This document shows, in pieces, positions 8,313-17,144 of a DNA stretch of 64,000 bases (within the stretch, counting starts at the first letter, position 1; each line of letters opens with the position of its first letter). The notes beneath the pieces are model-generated. The model ran no database searches, was not told the DNA's origin, and was given only the letters and a program-made list of their open reading frames with translations. A program made the position numbers and the translations under genes. This DNA is from Candidatus Latescibacterota bacterium (GTDB taxonomy: Bacteria; Latescibacterota; UBA2968; UBA8231), in assembly GCA_022826515.1 (NCBI GenBank), contig JAJDUT010000104.1, positions 1 through 64,000 on the forward strand, given 5' to 3'.

Positions 8313-8524
8313 TTCAACAGTTCCCAGTCCTCTTCAGCTATCGGCTCCGTCGGATCCAGATATTCAATGACCTTGCCCCGCAGCGACGACATCACAGAAT
8401 GGGGGCCGGTTTCGTCCAACAATATAATTACCTCTACCTTATCCCCTTCTTTGAAAGGAAGGCCGCTCAGCTTTAGTTCCCCGTTTGCGGCAATCTGTTT
8501 CTCGACGCGATAGGCTTTCATCAT
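8309..8524 (-). CDS. small antitoxin-like protein, copy 1
   Basis: A 71-residue protein beginning MKAYRVEKQIAANGELKLS and ending with a charged EEDWELL tail. This is the pattern of small beta-strand/acidic-tail proteins placed in front of PIN toxins. It begins at the stop of the BrnA-like gene and its end overlaps the truncated VapC, so it was the antitoxin of that toxin. A near-identical paralogue sits at 9545-9757. The family name is not certain; the role is inferred from position. Confidence 0.6.
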   Translation of the reverse strand: MMKAYRVEKQIAANGELKLSGLPFKEGDKVEVIILLDETGPHSVMSSLRGKVIEYLDPTEPIAEEDWELLK

Positions 8525-8776
8525 TCACCTCGCTAATTCCTCGCGGATCACTCTGCGCAAGGTTTCCTCTAGCACAGCATCCTGAACTTGGATATGTTGA
8601 CGCAATGCCTCGTTAATCAAGGTCTGGTAATTGCCTCCGCCGGCCTCGTGTACCTGGTTTCTAAACCAATTCAACACATCGTTATCCAAGCGTATGGTGA
8701 TGCGCGTCTTATTGGGAGCAGCCGGGACGAGTGCTCCTTGTTTGGCCTGAGTAAAATCAAATTCTTCCTTGTTCAT
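8525..8776 (-). CDS. BrnA-family antitoxin
   Basis: An 83-residue protein with a ribbon-helix-helix core of the BrnA type: ITIRLDNDVLNWFRNQVH followed by GGGNYQTLINEALRQHI. BrnA antitoxins form the DNA-binding partner of BrnT RNases. The C-terminal tail carries an extra helix. It overlaps the remains of a BrnT-like gene by about 20 bases upstream and abuts the next antitoxin gene downstream (TGA then ATG). Because its toxin appears broken, it is probably now a solitary regulator. Confidence 0.75.
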   Translation of the reverse strand: MNKEEFDFTQAKQGALVPAAPNKTRITIRLDNDVLNWFRNQVHEAGGGNYQTLINEALRQHIQVQDAVLEETLRRVIREELAR

Positions 8777-9026
8777 AGTGTTTCCTTTCGCGCGGCGTGG
8801 CTGGTCGGGCCGAGATCAAACGGATATCCTTGGATCGTATATACAGGGCAGTCGCTGGGAAGTGGTCAAGACATAGGTAGTCCCACCTATATACAGCACC
8901 AAGCGACGGATCAGGTCGATACGGTGGCGCGCGAGGAGGATCGGCCCTTGCGCGAGGGCTTTTCTCCTCGTATGAATAAACATGATGCAATGCTTGGATG
9001 CAGGATTTAGTTGCAAGCTGCATCAC
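8757..9026 (-). pseudogene. BrnT-type toxin, decayed remnant
   Basis: Directly upstream of the BrnA-like gene the minus strand encodes KDIRLISARPATPRERKHYEQ, the characteristic C-terminus of BrnT ribonucleases. The 60 or so residues before it do not resemble BrnT in this frame, and pieces of plausible sequence appear in a second frame, suggesting frameshifts. An open frame runs from 9026, but I regard its N-terminal half as noise. The gene order BrnT-BrnA fits the family. Confidence 0.55.
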
Positions 9027-9091
9027 AACTTATACTGCTGTCGTGTAGAGGTGTTTCCCTTTAAGCAGTCGTGCTTAGGAGCCTAATAACA

Positions 9092-9349
9092 ATGTCTTCT
9101 ACCGTCCCTATAGAAATACCGCGTGAAATACTCAATATAACGCATATGACCCCAGCGGAATTGAAGCGAGAGCTAGCAGTCTATCTGTTCCAGCAAGGCA
9201 AGTTGTCTTTCGGCAAAGCGCGAGAAATGGCCGACATGAGCGCGTGGGATTTCCAGTTTGTGCTAGGGAGCAGAAATATCCCTGTCCACTATGACTTAGA
9301 GGATTACGAGGAAGATCGGACGACCTTAAAGGAGCTTGGTCGTCTGTGA
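9092..9349 (+). CDS. UPF0175 family protein (probable antitoxin)
   Basis: An 85-residue UPF0175 protein, with the family pattern ELKRELAVYLFQQGKLSFGKAREMADMS near the middle, including a helix-turn-helix, and the tail DLEDYEEDRTTLKEL. UPF0175 proteins are paired with DUF3368 PIN-like toxins, as here: the next gene overlaps by four bases. The ATG at 9092 is chosen over 9071 because homologues begin close to this methionine and AGGAG lies upstream. It looks intact, unlike its partner. Confidence 0.75.
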   Translation: MSSTVPIEIPREILNITHMTPAELKRELAVYLFQQGKLSFGKAREMADMSAWDFQFVLGSRNIPVHYDLEDYEEDRTTLKELGRL

Positions 9350-9603
9350 GTGTGGTGAGCAACGCTTCTCCACTCATCGGCCTAGCCCGGATAGGCGAAC
9401 TGGAACTTCTACAACAACTCTACGGAGAGCTCGTCATCCCGGAGGCTGTAGAGCACGAAGTTGTCGTAGAAGGCGCAGAATTGCCAGCCGCCGACCAAGT
9501 CGGAAAAGCGGCTTGGATTAAAACTCGGATCGTTTCCAACAACATTATAACAGTTCCCAGTCCTCTTCAGCTACCGACTCTGTCGGACCCAGATATTCAA
9601 TGA
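9346..9603 (+). pseudogene. DUF3368 PIN-like toxin, truncated and fused to antisense sequence
   Basis: The frame starts at GTG 9346, overlapping the UPF0175 stop. It carries the DUF3368 opening SVVSNASPLIGLARIGELE and VIPEAVEHEVV, the N-terminal third of a toxin normally of about 150-160 residues. After about residue 65 (near 9540) the sequence becomes the reverse strand of a second copy of the 8309-8524 antitoxin gene, and the frame ends at 9603. The junction marks a rearrangement that destroyed the toxin's C-terminal half and its last acidic residues. Confidence 0.65.
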
Positions 9604-9757
9604 CCTTGCCGCGCAGCGGCGACGGCGTCACGGGATGAGAGCCGGTTTCATGCGATAATATAATTACTTCTACCGTATCCCCTTCTTTGAAAGGAAGGGC
9701 ACTCAGCTTTAGTTCCCCATTTGCGGCAATCTGTTTCTCGACGCGGTAGGCTTTCAT
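9545..9757 (-). CDS. small antitoxin-like protein, copy 2
   Basis: A 70-residue near-duplicate of the 8309-8524 product: the same MKAYRVEKQIAANGELKLS opening and EEDWELL tail, with changes concentrated in the middle. DNA similarity covers only the coding part (about 9551-9757 against 8316-8522) and stops at AACAGTTCCCAG, where the DUF3368 fragment begins. No toxin follows on this strand. It is an orphan antitoxin carried by a small duplication. Confidence 0.55.
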   Translation of the reverse strand: MKAYRVEKQIAANGELKLSALPFKEGDTVEVIILSHETGSHPVTPSPLRGKVIEYLGPTESVAEEDWELL

Positions 9758-9770
9758 CTGTTCGGGGTGT

Positions 9771-10019
9771 TTAGCTAGGCAAGCGGGTCAGGATCAGCGT
9801 ACCGAGCGCGATAAGACTGGCAACCTGCATCCCAACCAACCAGCGAATCAGCGAATCTATGCGCCCGTTGATCTGGCGACCTTGCTCGGCGATGGCTTGC
9901 TCGATGCGGTCAAGGCGGGCGTTGGTCTGGCGGTTTTGCTCGGTCAACTGCTCGGCGATGCCTTCCAGCCGTCCAATGCGGCGGTCGTGGTCTTGCGCTT
10001 GGGTAATCGGTTCGCTCAT
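9771..10019 (-). CDS. small coiled-coil protein with C-terminal membrane anchor
   Basis: An 82-residue protein from ATG 10019. Residues 8-58 are a charged heptad-like helix (DRRIGRLEGIAEQLTEQNRQ, ARLDRIEQAIAEQGR). Residues 60-80 form one hydrophobic segment (WLVGMQVASLIALGTLIL). The layout matches many small tail-anchored proteins of unknown role with DUF1640-like or hemolysin-XhlA-like organisation. A longer start at 10058 is possible. It shares the strand and is 13 bases from the orphan antitoxin. Confidence 0.6.
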   Translation of the reverse strand: MSEPITQAQDHDRRIGRLEGIAEQLTEQNRQTNARLDRIEQAIAEQGRQINGRIDSLIRWLVGMQVASLIALGTLILTRLPS

Positions 10020-10327
10020 GGCATTTTCTCGTGGTGGGTCAATATGGCCTCGACCCACGGCTGGGCATGACTATTCCTCAAAATAGCGCGTGGGTGTGGT
10101 TGGGCGCAAATCGTGTTTGAACAATACGGCTGCTGGTCGCTCAAGCATTGCCCAGGGAGTATTCGCCGCCGGATTCTGGTATTTTTTAAATCTTGCGGCT
10201 GAGTGCGCTGCGCCGCCGCCGAGCATCAACAAAGCGTATCGCATTTCTTTGCACGGGTTGGCCCTGTCGCCTATCTTGTCGGCTGTAGGCCCTATACTTC
10301 AGTTGGCCGGGATATGGAGTAAGACCC
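10020..10327. other. intergenic region without recognisable content
   Basis: About 308 bases between the small coiled-coil gene and the first AAA-like gene. Open frames exist on both strands but have no family resemblance or ribosome site. A TATACT box lies upstream of the next gene without a good -35 partner. I see no repeat or RNA gene. Confidence 0.5.
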
Positions 10328-11905
10328 ATGCTAAAGAAGGACCCCGAAGCGGGACAGACGGCCAAGCGCAAATTGCCCATCGGCATTCAGACCTTTCGCA
10401 AAATCCGCGAGGATCACTGCTACTACGTCGATAAGACCGCCTACATCGGGCGGTTGGTTGCCGAGGGCACCCATTACTTCCTGTCGCGCCCCCGCCGCTT
10501 TGGCAAAAGCCTGTTCTTAGATACGCTCAAGGAACTGTTCGAGGGCAACGAGCCGCTGTTTCAGGGGCTGACCATCCACGACCAGTGGGACTGGTCGGTG
10601 CGCCATCCCGTGCTACGGCTGAGCTTTGGCAGCGGCAATTTCAAGGAGCCAGGCTTCCTGCACGAGAACTTGATGGATCAGCTAACCGCCATCGAACGCC
10701 GGGCAGGAGTGGTTGCCGAGTCCGCCACGGCACCGGGGCGGTTCGCCCGCTTGTTGGAGGCACTGCACGACGAAGTCGGCCAGCCGGTGGCTGTGCTGGT
10801 TGACGAGTACGACAAGCCCATTCTCGACGCACTGGAGGAACCAGAGATCGCCCGGGCCAACCGCGACTACTTGCGCGGCTTGTACGCAACGATCAAAGAT
10901 AGCGACGCGCATATCGCGTTTACTTTTCTCACCGGGGTGAGCAAGTTCTCCAAGGTCAGCTTGTTCTCCGGCCTCAACAATCTCATCGACATCACCTTGG
11001 ACCCGCACTACTCGGCCATTTGCGGCTATACCGAGGTGGACTTGGACGCAGTGTTCGCGCCAGAACTGTCCGGCTTGGACCGCGACGCCATCCGCGCTTG
11101 GTACAACGGCTACAACTGGCTGGGCGACGAACAGGTGTACAACCCGTTTGATGTCCTGCTGCTGTTTCGTCGCCGCGCCTTCGCCGCCTACTGGTTTGAG
11201 ACGGGTACGCCGACATTCCTGCTCGATACGTTGTTGGCGCGTGGGATCAGTGCCCTCGCCTTGGACGACATGCCCAGCAGCGACGAATTGCTATCGACGT
11301 TTGACGTAGATCACATTGCGACCGAGGCCCTGCTGTTCCAGACCGGCTACCTGACCATTCGCCGCACCGAGTCGCGCGGCGGAGAGCTATACTACCGGCT
11401 GGGCTACCCCAACCGGGAGGTCCAGCAGAGCCTGAACAAGAGCCTGCTGAACCACCTGACGGGCAACCCCGCACGCCAAGTCGAGCACAACGCCCGGTTG
11501 TACGACCTGCTGCTGGTCAACGACTTCGACAGCTTGAAAATGCTGTTCGAGGCATTCTTTGCCAGCATCCCCTACCAGTGGCATACCAACAACGAGATTG
11601 CCAACTACGAAGGCTACTACGCCAGCGTGTTCTACTCGTACTTCGCGTCGTTGGGGCTGGATATTACGGTGGAGGACAGTAGCAGTAAAGGGCGTCTCGA
11701 TATGGCGGTGGAGTTCAACGGGAACGTGTATCTGTTCGAGTTCAAGGTAGTGGAACAGGCGTCGGAGGGAGCGGCGCTGCGGCAGTTGCAGGCGCGGGAC
11801 TACGCGGCCAAGTATCGCAGTCGAGGCGAGCCGATTTACCTGATCGGAGTGGAGTTTAGCCGACAGACCCGCACGTTGGCAGCTTTCGAGGCCGAGTGTA
11901 TGTGA
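10328..11905 (+). CDS. AAA-ATPase-like / PD-(D/E)XK nuclease protein, paralogue 1
   Basis: A 525-residue protein of the AAA-ATPase_like (PF09820) plus DUF1703-type nuclease (PF08011) family. After KRKLPIGIQTFRKIRE it has YYVDKTAYI, a P-loop-like FLSRPRRFGKSLFLDTLKEL (K60, S61), a Walker B VAVLVDEYDKPI near residue 155, and FLTGVSKFSKVSLFSGLNN. The C-terminus has a PD-(D/E)XK core: GRLDMAVEF followed by VYLFEFKVVE. These proteins are common in many copies in gut and uncultured bacteria; their role is unknown, with defence or transposon-like behaviour suggested. Two close paralogues occur at 47957 and 50325. All motifs look intact. Confidence 0.85.
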   Translation: MLKKDPEAGQTAKRKLPIGIQTFRKIREDHCYYVDKTAYIGRLVAEGTHYFLSRPRRFGKSLFLDTLKELFEGNEPLFQGLTIHDQWDWSVRHPVLRLSFGSGNFKEPGFLHENLMDQLTAIERRAGVVAESATAPGRFARLLEALHDEVGQPVAVLVDEYDKPILDALEEPEIARANRDYLRGLYATIKDSDAHIAFTFLTGVSKFSKVSLFSGLNNLIDITLDPHYSAICGYTEVDLDAVFAPELSGLDRDAIRAWYNGYNWLGDEQVYNPFDVLLLFRRRAFAAYWFETGTPTFLLDTLLARGISALALDDMPSSDELLSTFDVDHIATEALLFQTGYLTIRRTESRGGELYYRLGYPNREVQQSLNKSLLNHLTGNPARQVEHNARLYDLLLVNDFDSLKMLFEAFFASIPYQWHTNNEIANYEGYYASVFYSYFASLGLDITVEDSSSKGRLDMAVEFNGNVYLFEFKVVEQASEGAALRQLQARDYAAKYRSRGEPIYLIGVEFSRQTRTLAAFEAECM

Positions 11906-11906
11906 A

Positions 11907-11966
11907 TATCGTTCGGATCGTCTTGTTCCTACTATTCTGCGTCCATCTGCGTCCATCTGCGGATCG
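11907..11966. repeat. dispersed intergenic repeat (TCTGCGTCCATCTGCGGAT), copy 1
   Basis: Just after the AAA-like gene lies a GTTCGGATCGTCTTG segment, then TTCTGCGTCCATCTGCG with one extra TCCATCTGCG unit, ending GGATCG. The same module recurs at 53000-53070 and 59264-59322, each time directly beside a gene end. Its reverse strand translates as a spurious PQMDADGRR peptide. Confidence 0.7.
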
Positions 11967-12009
11967 CACCCGTTGCGCTGCCGCCTCTGAGCCCTTATCG
12001 TAGCCCCCC

Positions 12010-13023
12010 ATGTCCACCCCACCTGCCATCCAAACCACGACCGTCGGCTCCTATCCCATCCCGGACTGGCTCCAAGCCCTGCCCTCCGAGCAGAGCCTCG
12101 TCGATGCCACCCGCGTGGTATTCGACACCCAGCGCCAAGCCGGCATCGACCTACCCACCGACGGCGAGCTGTACCGCTTCGACATCAACCACCCAGACAC
12201 CAACGGCATGATCGAGTACTTCGTCCGGCCCATGGGTGGCATCCGCGCGGAATTTGGCCGCCGCGAGGCCGAGGAGTTCGCCGCCAAACAAAGCATGGGC
12301 TTCCGGGCCAAGCCCGCGGCCGTGGTGGAAGCCGAACTCGGCGCGGGCAGCCTCGACCTGCTCGCCGACTGCGCCCGCGCCGCAGCCGTGGCCGGCGGCC
12401 CCTTCAAGTTCACTCTAACCAGCCCCTACATGCTGGCCCGCACCCTCCTCGATCACCACTACGGCGACTTTGCCGCGCTCCTGATGGCCGTTGCCCACGT
12501 CCTCGCCGACCAAGTCCGCGGCCTGCCCTGCGCCTGCGTCCAAATCGACGAGGCCAACATCCCCGGCAACCCAGCCGATGGCCCCCTCGCAGCCCGCGCC
12601 ATCAACGCCGTCCTCGACAGCATTGACGCGGGTACCCAAAAGGCCGTCCACTTCTGCTTTGGCAACTACGGCGGCCAGACCATCCAGCAGGGCGAGTGGC
12701 GCGCCCTGCTCGACTTTCTCAACGAACTGCGCACCGATCACTTAGTGCTCGAACTCGCCCACCGCCCGGCGAGCGACTTGGATGCCCTGCAACAAATCGA
12801 CCCGCGCATCGGCATCGGCATCGGCGTAATCGACATCAAGGTCAACCACATCGAGACAGCCGAAGAGGTCGCCCGCCGCATAGAAGCCGCCGCCACCGCC
12901 GCCGGACCCGATCGCATCCACTTCATCCACCCAGACTGCGGCTTTTGGATGCTCAAACGCTCTATCGCCGACCGCAAAATCGCGGCACTGGCTGAGGGAC
13001 GGGACCTGTACTTGGGGATCTAG
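12010..13023 (+). CDS. MetE-like (cobalamin-independent methionine synthase C-terminal family) protein
   Basis: A 337-residue TIM-barrel protein of the MetE C-terminal domain family, without the N-terminal half of true MetE. The zinc-thiol site appears complete: H214 and C216 in VHFCFGNYGG, E248 in LVLELAHRP and C310 in FIHPDCGFWML. The N-terminal TTVGSYPIPDWL matches the family start. Stand-alone relatives transfer methyl groups to or from thiols, or act on epoxides; the true substrate here is unknown. It begins 44 bases after a dispersed repeat and appears monocistronic. Confidence 0.8.
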   Translation: MSTPPAIQTTTVGSYPIPDWLQALPSEQSLVDATRVVFDTQRQAGIDLPTDGELYRFDINHPDTNGMIEYFVRPMGGIRAEFGRREAEEFAAKQSMGFRAKPAAVVEAELGAGSLDLLADCARAAAVAGGPFKFTLTSPYMLARTLLDHHYGDFAALLMAVAHVLADQVRGLPCACVQIDEANIPGNPADGPLAARAINAVLDSIDAGTQKAVHFCFGNYGGQTIQQGEWRALLDFLNELRTDHLVLELAHRPASDLDALQQIDPRIGIGIGVIDIKVNHIETAEEVARRIEAAATAAGPDRIHFIHPDCGFWMLKRSIADRKIAALAEGRDLYLGI

Positions 13024-13062
13024 AAGCTGCGGCTCAGTTAGCACTCGGCGCTGACTAAGGAC

Positions 13063-14907
13063 ATGGTCTTCTTCATCCGAGGGCACAGCCTGCCTTTGGC
13101 TTGCTTGCAACCTATAGCCTTCACTTTTTGCGTGGCCTTGGGCCTGCTGTCCTGCGATCTAGACTCTAAGACAGTGCAATTCGTGGAGGCGCAATCCGGG
13201 ATTTCCTTTACCCACACCAATGGCGCTGCCGGGGAGTACTTTCTGATAGAAACGACCGGAGCAGGCGGGGCCTTCTTCGACTATGACAACGACGGCGACT
13301 TGGATATTTACTTGGTCGATGGATTCGCTCTGCAAGGAATCCGCTCGGTTCCCATCAACCTCGTGTACCAAGAGCGCGATCACTACTGGGTAAGGGAGCC
13401 GAACCAAGATGAGGAGACGCGTTCAAGAGACGCCGCACATTACGCGGTCGCTCTCTCGCCCGACTCCACCGCCGTCCCGCCCCGCAATGTGCTGTACCAA
13501 AACAATGGCGACGGCACCTTTACCGATACCGGCCAAGAGTCCAACACGGGCGATACGGGCTATGGCATGGGATGCGCGGTCGCTGACTACGACAACGACG
13601 GCGATCAGGATCTCTACGTGACTAACTACGGGCCGAATGTGCTGTACCAGAACAATGGCGACGGCACCTTTGCCAATGCCACGGAGCAAGCGGCCGTGGG
13701 CGCATCCCAGTGGAGTACAAGCGTCGCTTTCCTAGACTACGACAACGACGGAGAGCTCGATTTCTACGTGACTAACTACGTGGATTTCACCGTCGAAACC
13801 AACAAAGTATGCGGCGGATATGTGAGGACGAATTCCCAAGGGCACCGGGCCATCGTCGAGGCTACCCGTTCGTATTGCGCGCCGCTGGAGTACGGAGGGG
13901 TGCCGGATGTATTGTATCACAACAACGGGGATGGGACCTTTGCCGATGTCTCGGTCGCGGCCGGGATCAATGATCCATCCGGCAAGGGATTGGGCGTGAT
14001 CGCCTTAGACTACGATAGCGACGGGGATCAGGATTTGTTCGTCGCCAACGATGGGACGCCGAACTTTCTCTACCAGAACTTAGGGGATGGAAAGTTTGGC
14101 AACGCGGCCTTAGCAAAAGGTGTAGCCCTCAACGGGATCGGCGAGTCAGAGGCCGGCATGGGAGTGGATTTTGGGGATTACGACAACGACGGCGATTTTG
14201 ATCTCTTTGTCACCAACTTTTCCTACGAGACCAATACCCTCTACCGCAATGAAGGGGTTTTCTTCAAGGACGTGACGGCGGTGGCTGGGCTAGCCGATCC
14301 GAGCCACCGCTTCCTCGGCTTTGGGACGAACTTCCTCGACTACGACAACGACGGCGACCTAGATCTATACGTGGCCAACGGGCACGTACTGGACAAGATT
14401 GCCCTGTTCCAATCGGGGGTCGAGTACATGCAGGAACACCAACTCTTTCGCAACGACAACGGTGGGAGTTATACTGAGGCTTCTTCGATCTCGGGCGAGT
14501 GGTTTTTGCACAAGCAAATCAGCCGTGGTGCCGCCTTCGGAGATTACGACGAGGACGGGGATGTGGATATCTTAGTCAACAATTGCGGCGGGGAAACCAA
14601 ACTGGTCCGCAACGACGGCGGCAGTCGGGAGAATTGGCTGATGGTGCGGACCGTAGGCACCCAGAGCAACCGGGACGGGATAGGAGCTAAAGTGCGGGTG
14701 GTGGCGGAAGGGCTGGAACAGATCCGTCAGGTGCGAAGCGGTTCCAGTTACCTGACGGCGAGCGATCCACGGCTCCACTTTGGTCTGGGCGCTAGGACAA
14801 AGGTCGATCTAGTAGAAGTGAGATGGCCCAGTGGTCTGGTACAGCGATTAGAACAGGTCTCAGTAAACGAAGTGCTAATCATCAAGGAAAAGGTCGATTC
14901 GCAATAG
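13063..14907 (+). CDS. CRTAC1-type FG-GAP/VCBS repeat lipoprotein with ASPIC/UnbV domain
   Basis: A 614-residue exported protein with a lipobox (FCVALGLLSCD). Its body is an integrin-like beta-propeller with repeated calcium loops of the DYDNDGDLDIYLVD type (at least eight, for example near 13275, 13590, 13740, 14010, 14190 and 14340), each followed by LYxNNGDGTF. The C-terminal 75 residues fit the ASPIC/UnbV domain (GIGAKVRV, LHFGLG, VEVRWPSG). Such CRTAC1-like proteins are abundant in Planctomycetes, Acidobacteria and FCB bacteria and are believed to be surface-attached; no activity is established. The neighbouring DUF6785 gene is 105 bases downstream on the same strand. Confidence 0.88.
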   Translation: MVFFIRGHSLPLACLQPIAFTFCVALGLLSCDLDSKTVQFVEAQSGISFTHTNGAAGEYFLIETTGAGGAFFDYDNDGDLDIYLVDGFALQGIRSVPINLVYQERDHYWVREPNQDEETRSRDAAHYAVALSPDSTAVPPRNVLYQNNGDGTFTDTGQESNTGDTGYGMGCAVADYDNDGDQDLYVTNYGPNVLYQNNGDGTFANATEQAAVGASQWSTSVAFLDYDNDGELDFYVTNYVDFTVETNKVCGGYVRTNSQGHRAIVEATRSYCAPLEYGGVPDVLYHNNGDGTFADVSVAAGINDPSGKGLGVIALDYDSDGDQDLFVANDGTPNFLYQNLGDGKFGNAALAKGVALNGIGESEAGMGVDFGDYDNDGDFDLFVTNFSYETNTLYRNEGVFFKDVTAVAGLADPSHRFLGFGTNFLDYDNDGDLDLYVANGHVLDKIALFQSGVEYMQEHQLFRNDNGGSYTEASSISGEWFLHKQISRGAAFGDYDEDGDVDILVNNCGGETKLVRNDGGSRENWLMVRTVGTQSNRDGIGAKVRVVAEGLEQIRQVRSGSSYLTASDPRLHFGLGARTKVDLVEVRWPSGLVQRLEQVSVNEVLIIKEKVDSQ

Positions 14908-15012
14908 GGTTCGCACCTCAATACGCGATACTGAATTTACGTTGCCGTACAGCTCGGCGTTAGGTTTATTGGTATTGCAAAGTGCCCCTCGCTGATTGCG
15001 CCCAAACGACCT

Positions 15013-16998
15013 ATGCCCATATCTATTCCCGAACATTACTTAGCTCCCAAATCCGCTACTCGCGAATCCTCCTCCGGTTTTACGATCAGAGCATTCATTA
15101 TCGGAACCGCGCTCGCGTTCTTTATTGGTGTGGCAGCTCCGTACGGCAATATGATCATCCGCGGATCGTACATGGCGCTGAATATCAGCACCCCTATCGC
15201 CTTTTTTATTTTTTTTGTGCTGGTGGGCGGCGTAAATGTGGCGCTGCGCCTGCTGCGGGTGCGCTGGGCGCTACAGCCGGCCGAACTAGTGCTCATCTAC
15301 ATCATGATGATCATCGCCGCTACAGTCCCTACCAAGGGCTTTACCGAAGCCTGGCTTCCCAAAATCACGGGTCCTTACTACTACGCTACACCCGAGAACG
15401 ATTGGGCCACGCTGGCCCATCCGCATATCAGAGACTGGCTGACGCCCCGCGACCCAGAGATGATCAAGTATTTTTTTGAGGGGCTTCCCGAAGGCATGGG
15501 AATCCCTTGGGGGGTTTGGCTCGAACCTCTTTTTCACTGGAGCTTGTTTTTCTTAGTCCTCTGCTTTGTGATGGTCTGCATATCGGTCATTCTGCATCGG
15601 CAATGGGCCAACAATGAGCGACTGATCTATCCCTTGATCCAGGTCCCCTTGGACATGATCAAAGAGGGTCCAAAAGGTTCTCTGATAAATCCCTTTTTTA
15701 AGAACGCGGTAATGTGGGTGGGGTTTGCCATTCCCTTCTTTATCACCAGCGTAAATGGTTTTCACAACTATTATGAAACCCTCCCCACAATTGAACTAGC
15801 CACCACTTTCAGCGCCTTTCGCGAGACCATGTCAATACCCATCCACCTGAGCTTTTCCATGGTTGGGTTTTCGTATCTCATCAGTCTAGATATCGCCTTC
15901 GGGATCTGGTTGTTCTACCTGCTAGGCACGCTGGAGCAGGGAATATTTAACATCTTGGGGATCGCCAGTACGGAGAAGCTAGATATATTCGCTACGGCTT
16001 CGCCCATTATTGCGCATCAAGGTATGGGAGCCTTCATCGTCTTGGTGCTGGCGAGCCTGTGGGGCGCTCGAAGACATCTGAAGGATGTATTTAACAAGGC
16101 TTTCGGGCGAAATTCGACCGTCGATGATTCCCAAGAACTGCTGTCGTACCGCACCGCGGTGTTCGGCTTGATCGCCGGCTTGGGATTCATGGGGGTCTGG
16201 CTGTACAAAGGTGGCCTAGCTGCTTGGCTGATACCTATATTTCTCTTTGCCGTTTTCGTCCTCTTTATCGCGCTGACCCGAGTGGTTGCCGAGGCCGGCT
16301 TGGCCGCGGTGCGGGCCCCCCTAACACCCGTCTCATTTCTGATCTCTGGAGTCGGTTCATCGGCCATCGGTCCGGCCGGTCTGGTCTTCTTGGGACTCAG
16401 CTTTTCCTGGGCAGTCAACTTCAGAACCTTTGTGATGGCCTCTGCCGCCAACGGGATGAAGCTGAGCGACGAAGTTGGCGCGGGACAGCGGAAAAGACCT
16501 CTATTCTGGGCCATGATGCTGGCCGTAGTGGTCAGTCTGGTGGGTTCGACCTATATCATACTCGCCATGTGCTATAAGTATGGGGGCATCAATCTGGACC
16601 AGTGGTTTTTCGTTGGTGGAGCCTCGACTCCCTTTGATTTTGTGGTTCCGTATTTAACCACGCCTGTCGAGGCCAATCTAAGCGGCTGGTTGTGGACGGG
16701 CATAGGAGGAGGGATCATGAATATATTGATCGTCATCCGACAAAAATTACTCTGGTGGCCGTTTCATCCACTCGGGTTCTTGATCAGTACCACATGGATG
16801 GCGCAGTTCGTCTGGTTCAATGTATTTCTGGCATGGCTCGTAAAACTCTTGGTCCTGCGCTACGGAGGGGCGCGGTTGTACCAAGCTAGCCGGCCGTTTT
16901 TTCTAGGCTTGATCCTAGGGCACTTTACCGTTGCAGGAGTGTGGCTGATCGTAGATCACTTTACCGGCATGACGGACAATCAACTGATGTGGTTGTAA
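15013..16998 (+). CDS. DUF6785-like polytopic membrane protein, paralogue 1
   Basis: A 661-residue integral membrane protein with roughly 12-14 hydrophobic helices. It shows the features of the DUF6785/DUF6784 family: IYIMMIIAATVPTKG near residue 95, PYYYATPENDWA near 118, GIPWGVWLEPL, and a C-terminal LWWPFHPLGFLISTTWM. Related proteins have been compared to oligopeptide transporters, but no substrate is known. A paralogue with the same landmarks lies at 42108-44039. Its position just before the surface operon may be coincidental, since a new promoter follows. Confidence 0.75.
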   Translation: MPISIPEHYLAPKSATRESSSGFTIRAFIIGTALAFFIGVAAPYGNMIIRGSYMALNISTPIAFFIFFVLVGGVNVALRLLRVRWALQPAELVLIYIMMIIAATVPTKGFTEAWLPKITGPYYYATPENDWATLAHPHIRDWLTPRDPEMIKYFFEGLPEGMGIPWGVWLEPLFHWSLFFLVLCFVMVCISVILHRQWANNERLIYPLIQVPLDMIKEGPKGSLINPFFKNAVMWVGFAIPFFITSVNGFHNYYETLPTIELATTFSAFRETMSIPIHLSFSMVGFSYLISLDIAFGIWLFYLLGTLEQGIFNILGIASTEKLDIFATASPIIAHQGMGAFIVLVLASLWGARRHLKDVFNKAFGRNSTVDDSQELLSYRTAVFGLIAGLGFMGVWLYKGGLAAWLIPIFLFAVFVLFIALTRVVAEAGLAAVRAPLTPVSFLISGVGSSAIGPAGLVFLGLSFSWAVNFRTFVMASAANGMKLSDEVGAGQRKRPLFWAMMLAVVVSLVGSTYIILAMCYKYGGINLDQWFFVGGASTPFDFVVPYLTTPVEANLSGWLWTGIGGGIMNILIVIRQKLLWWPFHPLGFLISTTWMAQFVWFNVFLAWLVKLLVLRYGGARLYQASRPFFLGLILGHFTVAGVWLIVDHFTGMTDNQLMWL

Positions 16999-17051
16999 AC
17001 GAAGTCGCGGATGGAGCCATAAGCGTCCGGCACCAGAAGCGGCAGAAAAAC

Positions 17052-17080
17052 TTGACATCTCTGATCTTATTTGTTATATC
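17052..17080 (+). promoter_or_regulatory. sigma-70-type promoter of the surface-protein operon
   Basis: TTGACA (17052-17057), a 17-base spacer and TATATC (17075-17080). The expected transcription start near 17087 leaves a leader of about 58-130 bases to the first lipoprotein gene. It is one of the best promoter matches in the window and separates this cluster from the DUF6785-like gene. Confidence 0.7.
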
Positions 17081-17144
17081 GCAACTTGCGAGAGTTACAA
17101 AACCAAAAAATATATAACTTGTTGATCTTCAGTAAGTTAGGAAA

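Noticed and set aside
10090..10434. Plus-strand 114-codon ORF before the first AAA-like gene
   Set aside because: It overlaps the start of the AAA-like gene in another frame, has no ribosome site and no family features.
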